A DNA stretch of 5,890 nt from Deltaproteobacteria bacterium RBG_16_54_11 (GCA_001797905.1 MGQS01000019.1:6145-12034); one strand, 5' to 3'; numbered from the stretch's first letter, positions 1 to 5,890 are shown. The notes: a model not told the origin generated them from the sequence alone. A program made the numbers and translations.

Positions 1-633
1 ATACGGGTTGACTTGGGAGAAATAGGGAAGCTTGAGAAAATCGGCGATATATTTGGCCATCTGGCTGTTGCTGATCCCCAGGGAACGAGCCATGGAATAG
101 ATATGGGAGGATGGGATAGTAGTGAATTGAGCCTTCTTCTCGGGATCAAGGGCTAACTGATCGAACAAGAATCGCTTGAATTGGGGGAAATCGGATGGTT
201 CAATCTTTTCCTCGGAGGTAACACCGCCTTGTTGCAGTTCCTGCCATCGGGTATATGTTGCGATATGAGTACGGGTCTTTTCGAGAAGGGTTTCCTTGTG
301 GACGGGTTTTGCCAGGTAATCAACAGCGCCAACGGAAAAGGCCCGGGCCTTGTCCTGTTCTTCTCCCAGGGCGGTTATGAAGATGACGGGGATGTAGGCA
401 GTCTCGCTGTTTTTCTGCAGCCTTGAGCACACCTCATAACCATCCATCTCCGGCATCATGACATCGAGCAAAATAAGATCCGGCTTGGTTTTACGAATGG
501 CGTCCAACGCCTTGCGGCCGCTATCAACAGCGATGACACCAAAGCCGCTGCTCGACAGAAATCGTTCCATCAGTTTCAGCTGATCCTGATTGTCGTCAAC
601 GACCAAGATCAAAGGTTTTGCAGGTGCGTTCAC
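1..633 (-). CDS. Response regulator receiver protein fused to a GspE/PilB-N-like region (3' end beyond window)
   Basis: The reading frame is open from a GTG at 633-631 to the left edge, giving 211 residues with no stop. An in-frame TGA lies four codons upstream and GAGGTG sits 5 nt before the GTG, so this start is well fixed. Residues 5-125 form a receiver domain: acidic pair D13/D14, phospho-acceptor D57 in LLDVMMPEMDG, T87 and K109-P110. After a linker (about 130-150), residues 151-211 do not resemble a DNA-binding, HD-GYP or GGDEF domain. The stretch ARSLGISNSQMAKYIADFLKLPY (as ARSLGISNSQ, then MAKYIADFLKLPY) resembles the region of GspE/PulE/PilB ATPases just before their conserved core, so the missing part may be a secretion/pilus-type ATPase. 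The REC call is firm; the ATPase call is inference, because no Walker motif lies in the window. It is the last visible gene of the phosphorelay cluster and a plausible acceptor from the Hpt protein. Confidence 0.8.
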   Translation of the reverse strand, partial: MNAPAKPLILVVDDNQDQLKLMERFLSSSGFGVIAVDSGRKALDAIRKTKPDLILLDVMMPEMDGYEVCSRLQKNSETAYIPVIFITALGEEQDKARAFSVGAVDYLAKPVHKETLLEKTRTHIATYTRWQELQQGGVTSEEKIEPSDFPQFKRFLFDQLALDPEKKAQFTTIPSSHIYSMARSLGISNSQMAKYIADFLKLPYFSQVNPY

Positions 634-638
634 CGTAT

Positions 639-644
639 CACCTC
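639..644 (-). promoter_or_regulatory. Ribosome binding site deciding a GTG start
   Basis: GAGGTG on the minus strand lies 5 nt upstream of the GTG at 633-631. It supports the non-ATG start of the receiver protein; no other in-frame start exists between this site and the upstream in-frame TGA. Confidence 0.7.
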
Positions 645-663
645 ATTGATTCCAGTAATTACT

Positions 664-702
664 CATCGGCACGCGGCAGATTGTGTTAAATGCAGGCCGA
701 TG
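664..702 (-). other. Possible RNA hairpin between Hpt gene and REC gene
   Basis: A perfect 7-bp inverted repeat, CATCGGC (664-670) and GCCGATG (696-702), is separated by a 25-nt loop within the 80-nt gap between the Hpt stop and the GTG of the next gene. No T-run follows on the minus strand, so it is not a typical intrinsic terminator. It could be an RNA-processing or stability element that sets different levels for the last gene. The long loop makes a chance match possible. Confidence 0.3.
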
Positions 703-713
703 TTCCCTGGTCC

Positions 714-1040
714 TCACTTGTAAACCACCTCAACACGATCAAGGTATGCGGAGAGCTCCTGTACCATCTGTTTGATCCCGCCGGAATCTTTTGCCATGGC
801 AGCCTGCTCCAGGGATTTCCCTATGTCGGTAATCGCGTCAAACCCATAGCTCCCGCCTGCACCCTTCATGCTGTGTCCGAGGATTTGTATGGTCTCAAAA
901 TCACCCTGTATCACGGCCTCACCCATGGTCTTTGTGTCCTTGCGCCTGTTCTCGAGAAAACCGGGTATGAGGTCTGCGATGTCCGGGTCCACATGGACGA
1001 TGATCTTTCCTTCTTGTTTTAAGGCACCCTGTTTGTTCAT
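714..1040 (-). CDS. Stand-alone Hpt (histidine phosphotransfer) protein
   Basis: This is a 108-residue soluble protein that fits a single Hpt helical bundle. The phospho-accepting histidine is H56 in LGHSMKGAGGSYGF, matching the HxxKG...G pattern of Hpt domains. The helix before it (VDPDIADLIPGFLENRRKD, about 17-35) and the final helices complete the fold. No kinase, receiver or membrane segment is present. The ATG at 1040 is preceded by GAGGAGGG with 6 nt spacing, a strong ribosome binding site. It follows the hybrid kinase after a 49-nt gap. That kinase ends in two receivers and has no Hpt domain of its own, so this protein is the obvious carrier of phosphate from the kinase receivers to a final response regulator (REC protein at 633-1, or the one at 3937-3494). 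The family assignment is firm; the partners are inferred from position. Confidence 0.92.
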   Translation of the reverse strand: MNKQGALKQEGKIIVHVDPDIADLIPGFLENRRKDTKTMGEAVIQGDFETIQILGHSMKGAGGSYGFDAITDIGKSLEQAAMAKDSGGIKQMVQELSAYLDRVEVVYK

Positions 1041-1046
1041 GGTTTA

Positions 1047-1054
1047 CCCTCCTC
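1047..1054 (-). promoter_or_regulatory. Strong ribosome binding site of the Hpt gene
   Basis: GAGGAGGG on the minus strand is 6 nt upstream of the ATG at 1040. It fixes the Hpt start and suggests high translation, as might suit a small shuttle protein. Confidence 0.75.
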
Positions 1055-1089
1055 GTTCAACATCATCCTCTTTTGCACTTCGCAATTCT

Positions 1090-3486
1090 TTATTTACTGC
1101 TCTTTGTTCCCGTGTATTTTTGGACGGCCTCCATCAGCGTTGCCCTCTTTATCGGCTTTGTCAGGTGATCCGTGCATCCGGCATCAAGACTCTTTTGGGC
1201 ATCTTCTTTCAGGGCATGGGCGGTCAAGGCAATGATAGGTGTTTGTTTTCTCCCCTGTTCCTGCTCCCACTTCCTGATCTCCCGGGTGGCGGTATAACCG
1301 TCCATAATCGGCATCTGTACATCCATAAACACCAGATCGTATTTCCCTGACTTGAACTTTTCCACGGCAATGGCGCCGTTTTCGGCAACGTCTATATGAT
1401 CTGAGGCTCTCTTGAAATAGGCCTGGATAATCAGACGATTGTCCGCAGAATCCTCGACAAGGAGGAGGTTCAGGGAGCGGATTGCGCTGAAGTCGACAGG
1501 CCTTACCTCGGGAATTTTACTGGCAGGGGGGTCAATCTTTCGCCCCATAATGGTAGCAATGGCATCCAGCAATTCTGTTTTTTTCACGGGTTTTACCAAA
1601 TAAAACGTTATATCAAATTCTTTGCACAGGGCACGATCGCCGCTCCTGTTATCTGAGGTGAGCATCATGACGGCCGTGTTCTTAATGTTCCCCATGGTTT
1701 CTTTTATGTGTTTGGCCAGCTCGAACCCGTCCATGCCCGGCATACGGTGGTCGATTAATGCCAGTTGATATGGATCGGCTGTCTCCATGGCACGCTTGAA
1801 TTCTGCAAGTCCATGTTCGCCGTTGTCCGACTCTGTTATAATGGCACCTAATTTGGAGAGTGTATTTCGCAATATCATGCGATTCGTTTCGTTGTCATCA
1901 ACAACAAGTACCTTAACACCTTTCATATCTAGTGCACTTTTCTCTTTATGTCCCTTTGCTTCTCTCTGAATCCCAAATTGTGCCGTAAATGAAAAGGTAC
2001 TCCCCTGACCCGGCTTACTCTCCACCGTTATATGCCCGCCCATAAGTTCGACCAACTGTTTTGAGATGGACAGGCCGAGTCCTGTTCCTCCATACTTGCG
2101 GGTGATGGATGAATCGGCCTGCGTAAAGGCGTCAAAGATCGTATCTATCTGTTCCGGAGCAATGCCGATGCCGGTGTCAGTTACTGAAAATACTAGTTCA
2201 ACCCTCCCATTTTTTATTCCATGGCTTTTGACCTGAAGGAACACCTCACCTTTCTCGGTGAACTTGATGGCATTTCCGATGAGGTTTACCAGTATCTGAC
2301 GCAAACGTGTCGGGTCACCCAAGAGATCGGTCGGGACATCCGGCATAGCACTATAAACCAGCTCCAGGCCCTTTTCATGGGCACGAACGGCCATCACGTC
2401 ACATATGTTTTCAATGATATCGGTAAGATCGAAGTCGATGGTTTCGAGTCGAACGTGGCCGGCTTCCACCTTGGAAATATCGATGATGTCATTAATGATG
2501 GTTAAAAGGTTTTCCCCGGCTGACTGGAAGACCTGGACATATTGCTGCTGCTCAGGGGTCAACTGGGTCTCCAAGAGCAGGTCGGCCATACCGATAATGG
2601 CATTCATAGGCGTTCGGATTTCGTGGCTCATGCTGGCGAGAAATTCGGTCTTGGCATGGTTGGCCGTTTCAGCCTCTTCTTTGGCCTTTTGCAACTCCGT
2701 CTCCGTTCGCTTGCGCTCGGTGATATCACGGGCGATCCCTTGGATGATCTTCTTCTCGCGATTGATAATACCTGAACTGATCTCTACGGCGACAACTGTG
2801 CCATCAGCCTTTTTGAACTGTGTTTCAAACAGTATTGATTCTATAGAATTCAGTCCCTGAGGAGTGCTGATTTTTTTGCTCGATTCTGTGAAGCCCTCTT
2901 GAGGGTAAAGATCAGCGATCTCCATCGTGAGGAATTGCTCTTTGTTGTAGCCGAGCATCTCGCATGCCCTTTGGTTGACGTCGACAATGCGGCCCGTTTG
3001 GTGGATAAAGATGGCATCATTTGATTGCTCGAAAAGTTTTCGGAAACGCTCTTCGCTCTTACGCAGCGCCTCCTCTGCTTGCTGTTTCTCCTCGATGGCA
3101 CGGTGCTGCCGAAGCATCTTCTCGATAGCAGAGGGGAGAAGCTCAAGATACCCGGCGCCCACGTCCTTGACGATGTAATCGCCCGCACCCAGCTTCATGG
3201 CCTCCACCGCCACCCGCTCATCACCAGTGCCCGTGATCATAATAGTGGGCGGCAGGATGCCCTTGGAAGCCAGGATACGGATCACCTCCAGCCCATCGTA
3301 GACGGGGAGATTCTGATCCACAAACATGAGATCATAGGAATCGGCCTCGAACTTGGCCACCCCCTGCTCACCATCAGAGGCAATGTCCACCACGTACCCC
3401 GCCCGCTGCAATTTCTTCTGTACGAGACGGGCCAGACCGGGATCGTCCTCGACGTAGAGAATATGAATCGGCTCGGAGCGCGCCAT
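1090..3486 (-). CDS. Soluble hybrid histidine kinase, REC-PAS-HisKA-HATPase-REC-REC
   Basis: From the ATG at 3486 the protein has 798 residues. Domain order: REC1 (about 7-122; phospho-acceptor D57 in FVDQNLP, K107 followed by D rather than the usual P); PAS with PAC (about 145-258); a short coiled-coil linker; HisKA with H288 in SMSHEIRTPMN; HATPase with N-box N405 (NLIGNAIKFT), G1 box DTGIGI at 437-442 and G2 box GGTGLGL at 466-472; REC2 (about 524-648; D579, K632-P); REC3 (about 672-790; D722 in MDVQMPIMDG, K777-P). No membrane segment is visible, so it should be cytosolic. It lacks an Hpt domain, which the next gene supplies. An upstream in-frame ATG at 3504 would add six residues and overlap the previous gene by 11 nt, but it has no ribosome binding site. 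The 3486 start has AAGGAGG just before it, with a tight 2-nt gap. The signal sensed by the PAS domain cannot be read from sequence. Confidence 0.93.
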   Translation of the reverse strand: MARSEPIHILYVEDDPGLARLVQKKLQRAGYVVDIASDGEQGVAKFEADSYDLMFVDQNLPVYDGLEVIRILASKGILPPTIMITGTGDERVAVEAMKLGAGDYIVKDVGAGYLELLPSAIEKMLRQHRAIEEKQQAEEALRKSEERFRKLFEQSNDAIFIHQTGRIVDVNQRACEMLGYNKEQFLTMEIADLYPQEGFTESSKKISTPQGLNSIESILFETQFKKADGTVVAVEISSGIINREKKIIQGIARDITERKRTETELQKAKEEAETANHAKTEFLASMSHEIRTPMNAIIGMADLLLETQLTPEQQQYVQVFQSAGENLLTIINDIIDISKVEAGHVRLETIDFDLTDIIENICDVMAVRAHEKGLELVYSAMPDVPTDLLGDPTRLRQILVNLIGNAIKFTEKGEVFLQVKSHGIKNGRVELVFSVTDTGIGIAPEQIDTIFDAFTQADSSITRKYGGTGLGLSISKQLVELMGGHITVESKPGQGSTFSFTAQFGIQREAKGHKEKSALDMKGVKVLVVDDNETNRMILRNTLSKLGAIITESDNGEHGLAEFKRAMETADPYQLALIDHRMPGMDGFELAKHIKETMGNIKNTAVMMLTSDNRSGDRALCKEFDITFYLVKPVKKTELLDAIATIMGRKIDPPASKIPEVRPVDFSAIRSLNLLLVEDSADNRLIIQAYFKRASDHIDVAENGAIAVEKFKSGKYDLVFMDVQMPIMDGYTATREIRKWEQEQGRKQTPIIALTAHALKEDAQKSLDAGCTDHLTKPIKRATLMEAVQKYTGTKSSK

Positions 3487-3487
3487 G

Positions 3488-3496
3488 TCCTCCTTA
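3488..3496 (-). promoter_or_regulatory. Ribosome binding site overlapping the upstream stop codon (translational coupling)
   Basis: TAAGGAGGA on the minus strand contains both the TAA stop (3496-3494) of the response regulator and the AAGGAGG ribosome binding site of the hybrid kinase. The gap to the kinase ATG at 3486 is shorter than usual. Ribosomes finishing the regulator would land on the kinase start, so the two proteins are probably made in linked amounts. Confidence 0.6.
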
Positions 3497-3937
3497 CCCT
3501 CCATCCGGAATCATGACAACTAATAAAAACAACCCAAGCTTGCGCATCGCCTCGGCGAACTGCTCATAGTCCACCGGTTTGGTGATAGAGACGTTGCGGC
3601 CGAGCTCATAGCACCTGCTCACTTCTCGCGGATCGTCGGTGGTGGTCAAAATGATTACGGGGATGCGTTTGGTGCGCTCGTCGGCCTTCATTCGTTCGAG
3701 CACTTGGCAGCCGTCGAGCACCGGCATGATAAGGTCGAGCAGTACCAGCAGATGCGATGCGTGCTTGTTGTTGGCGTACTGCCCTTCACAGAACAGGTAG
3801 TCGATGGCCTCCTGCCCATTGGTGGCGAAGACGATCTCGTTTGTTACGTTCGCCCGGCGCAGGTTCTTCTCGACCAGACGGGCATGACCTGGATCATCCT
3901 CGGCCAACAAAATCGTCACGTCTTGTATGTCATGCAT
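3494..3937 (-). CDS. Single-domain response regulator, Rcp1-like
   Basis: This is a 147-residue receiver domain with no output domain. It has acidic residues E13/D14/D15, phospho-acceptor D68 in VLLDLIMPVLDG, T98 and T99 in ILTTTDDP, and K120-P121. The insertion before the phospho-Asp (around YLFCEGQYANNKHA) and the C-terminal FAEAMRKLGLFLLVV are typical of the Rcp1-like regulators often found beside phytochrome-like or PAS hybrid kinases. The ATG at 3937 has AAAGGAG 6 nt upstream; a TTG at 3955 in the same frame would add six residues but has no such site. It is the first gene after the sigma-54-type promoter and is followed directly by the hybrid kinase. Having no output domain, it may act by protein contact or as a phosphate sink or intermediate. 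Which of these applies cannot be read from the sequence. Confidence 0.92.
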   Translation of the reverse strand: MHDIQDVTILLAEDDPGHARLVEKNLRRANVTNEIVFATNGQEAIDYLFCEGQYANNKHASHLLVLLDLIMPVLDGCQVLERMKADERTKRIPVIILTTTDDPREVSRCYELGRNVSITKPVDYEQFAEAMRKLGLFLLVVMIPDGG

Positions 3938-3943
3938 CGTGAA

Positions 3944-3950
3944 CTCCTTT
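3944..3950 (-). promoter_or_regulatory. Ribosome binding site deciding the response regulator start
   Basis: AAAGGAG on the minus strand is 6 nt from the ATG at 3937. It lies inside the six-codon extension that a TTG start at 3955 would translate, which argues for the ATG. Confidence 0.75.
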
Positions 3951-4005
3951 AACAAAGCATTTCTGCATCCAATTACCTAGACATGAGACGATCCTCCCAG
4001 TATTG

Positions 4006-4022
4006 AGCATATTCCGTGCCAA
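4006..4022 (-). promoter_or_regulatory. Sigma-54 (RpoN) -24/-12 promoter
   Basis: The minus strand reads TTGGCACGGAATATGCT. Compared with the RpoN consensus TGGCACG-N4-TTGCW, the -24 element is a perfect TGGCACG. The -12 element is ATGCT, with one mismatch. The invariant GG and GC are exactly 10 nt apart, as required. The predicted transcription start is an A near 3995, giving a leader of about 58 nt before the ATG at 3937. RpoN promoters need an AAA+ enhancer-binding activator; none is encoded in the window. The site would drive the regulator-kinase-Hpt-REC operon. It is a sequence match only. Confidence 0.75.
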
Positions 4023-4261
4023 TATAAAGAGATAAAAAATCTTATATATATCGATGAGTTATATAGATTAAGGGGGGAGATAGAGGGGGGGAGGCGTTTA
4101 TTATCCCCGAAAAAGACGTTTTTTGTCACTGTCGGAGCAAGCCAAGTCCGGGATCGTGAGGAATGCAGGAAGTTGATACGTTCTTCATATAAAGATAAAA
4201 ATCATCGTGGGATGAACGACAATCACAACAAGCAAGACCTATCAGAAGGTTGCCTGGAAGT
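4023..4261. other. Non-coding region upstream of the promoter: AT-rich block and G-rich purine tract
   Basis: This stretch separates the cyclase stop (4262) from the sigma-54 element. Positions 4023-4070 are strongly AT-rich, with alternating TATA runs, and could be bent or easily melted, as is common between an RpoN promoter and its enhancer. Positions 4070-4094 are almost pure purine on the plus strand, with G-runs of 6 (4072-4077) and 7 (4085-4091). A similar A/T motif, ATATAAAG(AG)ATAAAAA, occurs at 4022-4038 and 4187-4201. No convincing intrinsic terminator for the cyclase gene was found. No coding frame with a ribosome binding site was found here. An activator site is expected but could not be identified. 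Confidence 0.5.
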
Positions 4262-5890
4262 TCAGGCCGGGGTATACCGTTGAAAGTTGTCACGGCCCTT
4301 ATCCTTGGCACGGTACATGGCGACATCGGCATGCTTCGTTAAGGTATTAGCATCGGCACCGTCGTCGGGATAGATGGAGACCCCGATGCTGGTGGTGATC
4401 ATGATTTCGTGATCATCAAGGACAAAGGGCTTTCGAAAGGCATCCAGGATCTTTCGGGCGATGATGTTTGCATCTTTGATCCTGGCTATTTCCGCTAATA
4501 ACAACAGGAATTCATCCCCTCCGACGCGGGCGACGGTATCACCCTTGCGCAGTAGCTCTGTAAGCCGATTGCCGACCACACGCAGCAACTGATCCCCCAT
4601 GCTGTGCCCCAGGGTATCGTTGACATCTTTGAAATAGTCCAGGTCGAGCAGCATCACCGCAAGCTTCTTTTTATTACGATCTGCCTGGGTGAGTGCCAGT
4701 GTAAGCCGGTCATTGAACAGCGCGCGGTTGGGCACGCCGGTGAGAGCATCGTGGGTGGCTATGTACTGGAGTTCTTCCTCTGCTTGCTTGCGCCCGGTGA
4801 TGTCCTTTGCGATCACCGTTACCGTCTCGATACTCCCGTCTGGTTCCTTCACCGGACTTAATGTCCTGAGGAAGTATCTGCCGTCTGTCTGGCTCCTGTG
4901 TTCATATTGGACAAACCGGCCGGTCTTAAGCACCTTTTCAATATGCTCAGAAAATGCTTCGCCATCTTCCCGGGCATGAAAATCGTCATATGGTCTCCCG
5001 ATGACGTGGTCTCGCGGGAAGCCAAGGCGGGTGAGATATGTTTCGTTCGCGAACAAGTATTCCTTCCTTCTGTTTACCAGGTACACGGAATCCTCGGTAA
5101 ATTCCACCAAAGAGCGATACTTCTCCACAGACTCCCGCAGCGCCTCCTCTGCTTGCTTGCGCTCGGTGACGTCGCGAAGAATTCCCCGAAACCCGACTGG
5201 CTCACCTTTTGAATCCCTCATGAGAGATATAGAGATCTCTACATTGAGTGTGCTACCGTCTATCTTTATAAACTCCCAATCAAATATTTTGGTGGGTTCC
5301 CCTTTTTTGTATACCTCGTTGAACAGTTGATAGGTCCTTTTGGCCGTCTCTGGGCTCATGTATTCTCGGTTATTCATGCCCATCAATTCATCTCTGGGGT
5401 ATCCAAAGATCTTACACAATGAATCATTGAAGAAAATAAGGTTTCCGGCAAGGTCAACCTCATAGTATCCATTTTCTATGTTTTCGAGGATGGTTCGGTA
5501 TTTTTCTTCACTCTGACGGAGGGCTTCCTCTGCTTGCTTGCGCTCGGTGACGTCGCGAATAACGCCTCGAAACCCCTGTGGATTTCCGCCGATATCCCTC
5601 ATAAGAGAAACAGATGCCTCCACGTCGCGCTTAAATCCGTCTTTTCGGATAATCTGCCAGTCATGTATCTTTGCACCTTTGCCGGTGCGGAATACCGTGT
5701 TAAAAATCTTATAGACTCTCTTAGCTGTTTCTTTATCCATATATTCTCGGTTATTCATGCCCATCAGCTCATCTCTGGGATATCCATGAATCCTACACAT
5801 CGAATCATTGAAGAAGGTAAGGTTTCCGGCAAGGTCAGCCTCATAGTATGCGTCTTCCATGGTTTCGAGGATGGTTCGGTATTTTTCTTC
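4262..5890 (-). CDS. Multi-PAS diguanylate cyclase (GGDEF), 5' end beyond window
   Basis: The frame is open from the right edge and ends at a TGA at 4264-4262, giving 542 residues. The ATG at 5860 lies inside a PAS domain, because the ten codons before it (EEKYRTILET) continue the PAS repeat, so it is not the true start. Order: PAS1 (about 1-117), PAS2 (about 128-244), a more diverged PAS3 (about 255-367), each ending in an (R/K)D(V/I)T(E/G)RKQAEE linker, then GGDEF (about 375-540). The GGDEF motif is intact at 457-461 (ARVGGDEF), the metal-binding region DLDYFKDVND is present, and the inhibitory I-site RxxD is RKGD at 448-451, five residues before GGDEF. The protein ends right after GGDEF, with no EAL domain. 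It should make c-di-GMP from two GTP and be feedback-inhibited. No membrane segment is visible in this part. It lies upstream of the RpoN promoter and is probably transcribed separately. Confidence 0.93.
   Translation of the reverse strand, partial: EEKYRTILETMEDAYYEADLAGNLTFFNDSMCRIHGYPRDELMGMNNREYMDKETAKRVYKIFNTVFRTGKGAKIHDWQIIRKDGFKRDVEASVSLMRDIGGNPQGFRGVIRDVTERKQAEEALRQSEEKYRTILENIENGYYEVDLAGNLIFFNDSLCKIFGYPRDELMGMNNREYMSPETAKRTYQLFNEVYKKGEPTKIFDWEFIKIDGSTLNVEISISLMRDSKGEPVGFRGILRDVTERKQAEEALRESVEKYRSLVEFTEDSVYLVNRRKEYLFANETYLTRLGFPRDHVIGRPYDDFHAREDGEAFSEHIEKVLKTGRFVQYEHRSQTDGRYFLRTLSPVKEPDGSIETVTVIAKDITGRKQAEEELQYIATHDALTGVPNRALFNDRLTLALTQADRNKKKLAVMLLDLDYFKDVNDTLGHSMGDQLLRVVGNRLTELLRKGDTVARVGGDEFLLLLAEIARIKDANIIARKILDAFRKPFVLDDHEIMITTSIGVSIYPDDGADANTLTKHADVAMYRAKDKGRDNFQRYTPA
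5129..5890 (-). repeat. Tandem duplication of a PAS-coding unit, period 381 nt
   Basis: Two adjacent units, 5890-5510 and 5509-5129, each encode 127 residues in register with no gap. By hand count about 88 of 127 residues are identical, including GYPRDELMGMNNREYM and the RDVTERKQAEEALR linker. At DNA level there are long exact blocks, for example 5863-5890 against 5482-5509, and 5523-5559 against 5142-5178. The first unit runs into the window edge, so further copies may exist upstream. The third PAS (from about 5128) is clearly older and does not belong to this duplication. Confidence 0.85.

Noticed and set aside
1..183. Canonical MshEN c-di-GMP binding motif in the GspE-like segment
   Set aside because: I could not find the RLGxxL...G...L...Q pattern in the visible residues, so c-di-GMP binding is not claimed for this part.
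181..426. Plus-strand 81-codon open frame
   Set aside because: It is antisense to the receiver-fusion gene, whose frame is open over the whole stretch and carries the REC motifs.
868..1350. Plus-strand 160-codon open frame
   Set aside because: It lies antisense to the Hpt gene and the kinase C-terminus, both of which have clear domain motifs. Its translation is low-complexity and unlike any family.
3025..3516. Plus-strand 163-codon open frame
   Set aside because: It is antisense to the N-terminal REC and PAS of the hybrid kinase and shows no domain features.
3949..3960. Four-codon frame (M-L-C-stop) ending at the regulator's ribosome binding site
   Set aside because: It has no ribosome binding site of its own and is out of frame with the regulator.
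4170..4182. IHF-like site
   Set aside because: The minus strand has TATCAA followed by CTTCCTG, which misses part of the TTR half of the consensus. Such partial matches are common by chance.
4100..4261. Intrinsic terminator after the cyclase gene
   Set aside because: The A/T-rich segment near 4108-4128 gives only a very short stem with a T-run. I found no GC-rich hairpin, so I do not call a terminator.
4126..4332. Minus-strand 68-codon open frame overlapping the cyclase 3' end
   Set aside because: It runs in another frame of the cyclase gene and into non-coding DNA, has no ribosome binding site I can see and no recognisable domain.

Overview
All five genes in this window lie on the minus strand, so the window reads right to left. 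It is a dense signalling cluster: a diguanylate cyclase, a stand-alone response regulator, a large soluble hybrid histidine kinase, a stand-alone Hpt phosphotransfer protein, and the start of a receiver-domain protein whose second domain resembles the N-terminal region of GspE/PilB-type ATPases. No RNA genes, mobile elements or CRISPR arrays are visible. The base composition is roughly balanced. The protein style (PAS-PAC linkers of the TERKQAEEAL type, Rcp1-like regulators, REC-GspE-like fusions, sigma-54 promoters) suggests an anaerobic Deltaproteobacterium (Desulfobacterota) or a relative. That placement is a judgement from sequence style, not a search result.

Layout in the direction of transcription. 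(1) 5890-4262: a multi-PAS GGDEF protein, open at the right edge. Two of its PAS units form a 381-nt tandem duplication. (2) 4261-3938: the only long non-coding stretch. It holds a G-rich/purine tract, an AT-rich block and a near-consensus sigma-54 promoter at 4022-4006. (3) 3937-3494: a 147-residue Rcp1-like response regulator. (4) 3486-1090: a hybrid kinase with order REC-PAS-HisKA-HATPase-REC-REC, probably translationally coupled to the preceding gene. (5) 1040-714: a 108-residue Hpt protein with the phospho-acceptor His motif. (6) 633-1: a GTG-started REC protein, open at the left edge.

The most economical reading is a sigma-54-driven operon (genes 2 to 5) encoding a distributed phosphorelay. 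The kinase autophosphorylates and passes phosphate through its C-terminal receivers to the separate Hpt, which then phosphorylates the final receiver protein and possibly the Rcp1-like regulator. If the final protein really is a REC-GspE/PilB fusion, the relay would control an ATPase of the type IV pilus/type II secretion class directly rather than a transcription factor. The neighbouring GGDEF protein has intact catalytic and inhibitory motifs, so c-di-GMP may feed into the same surface behaviour. The relay wiring and output are inferences from gene order and domain content.
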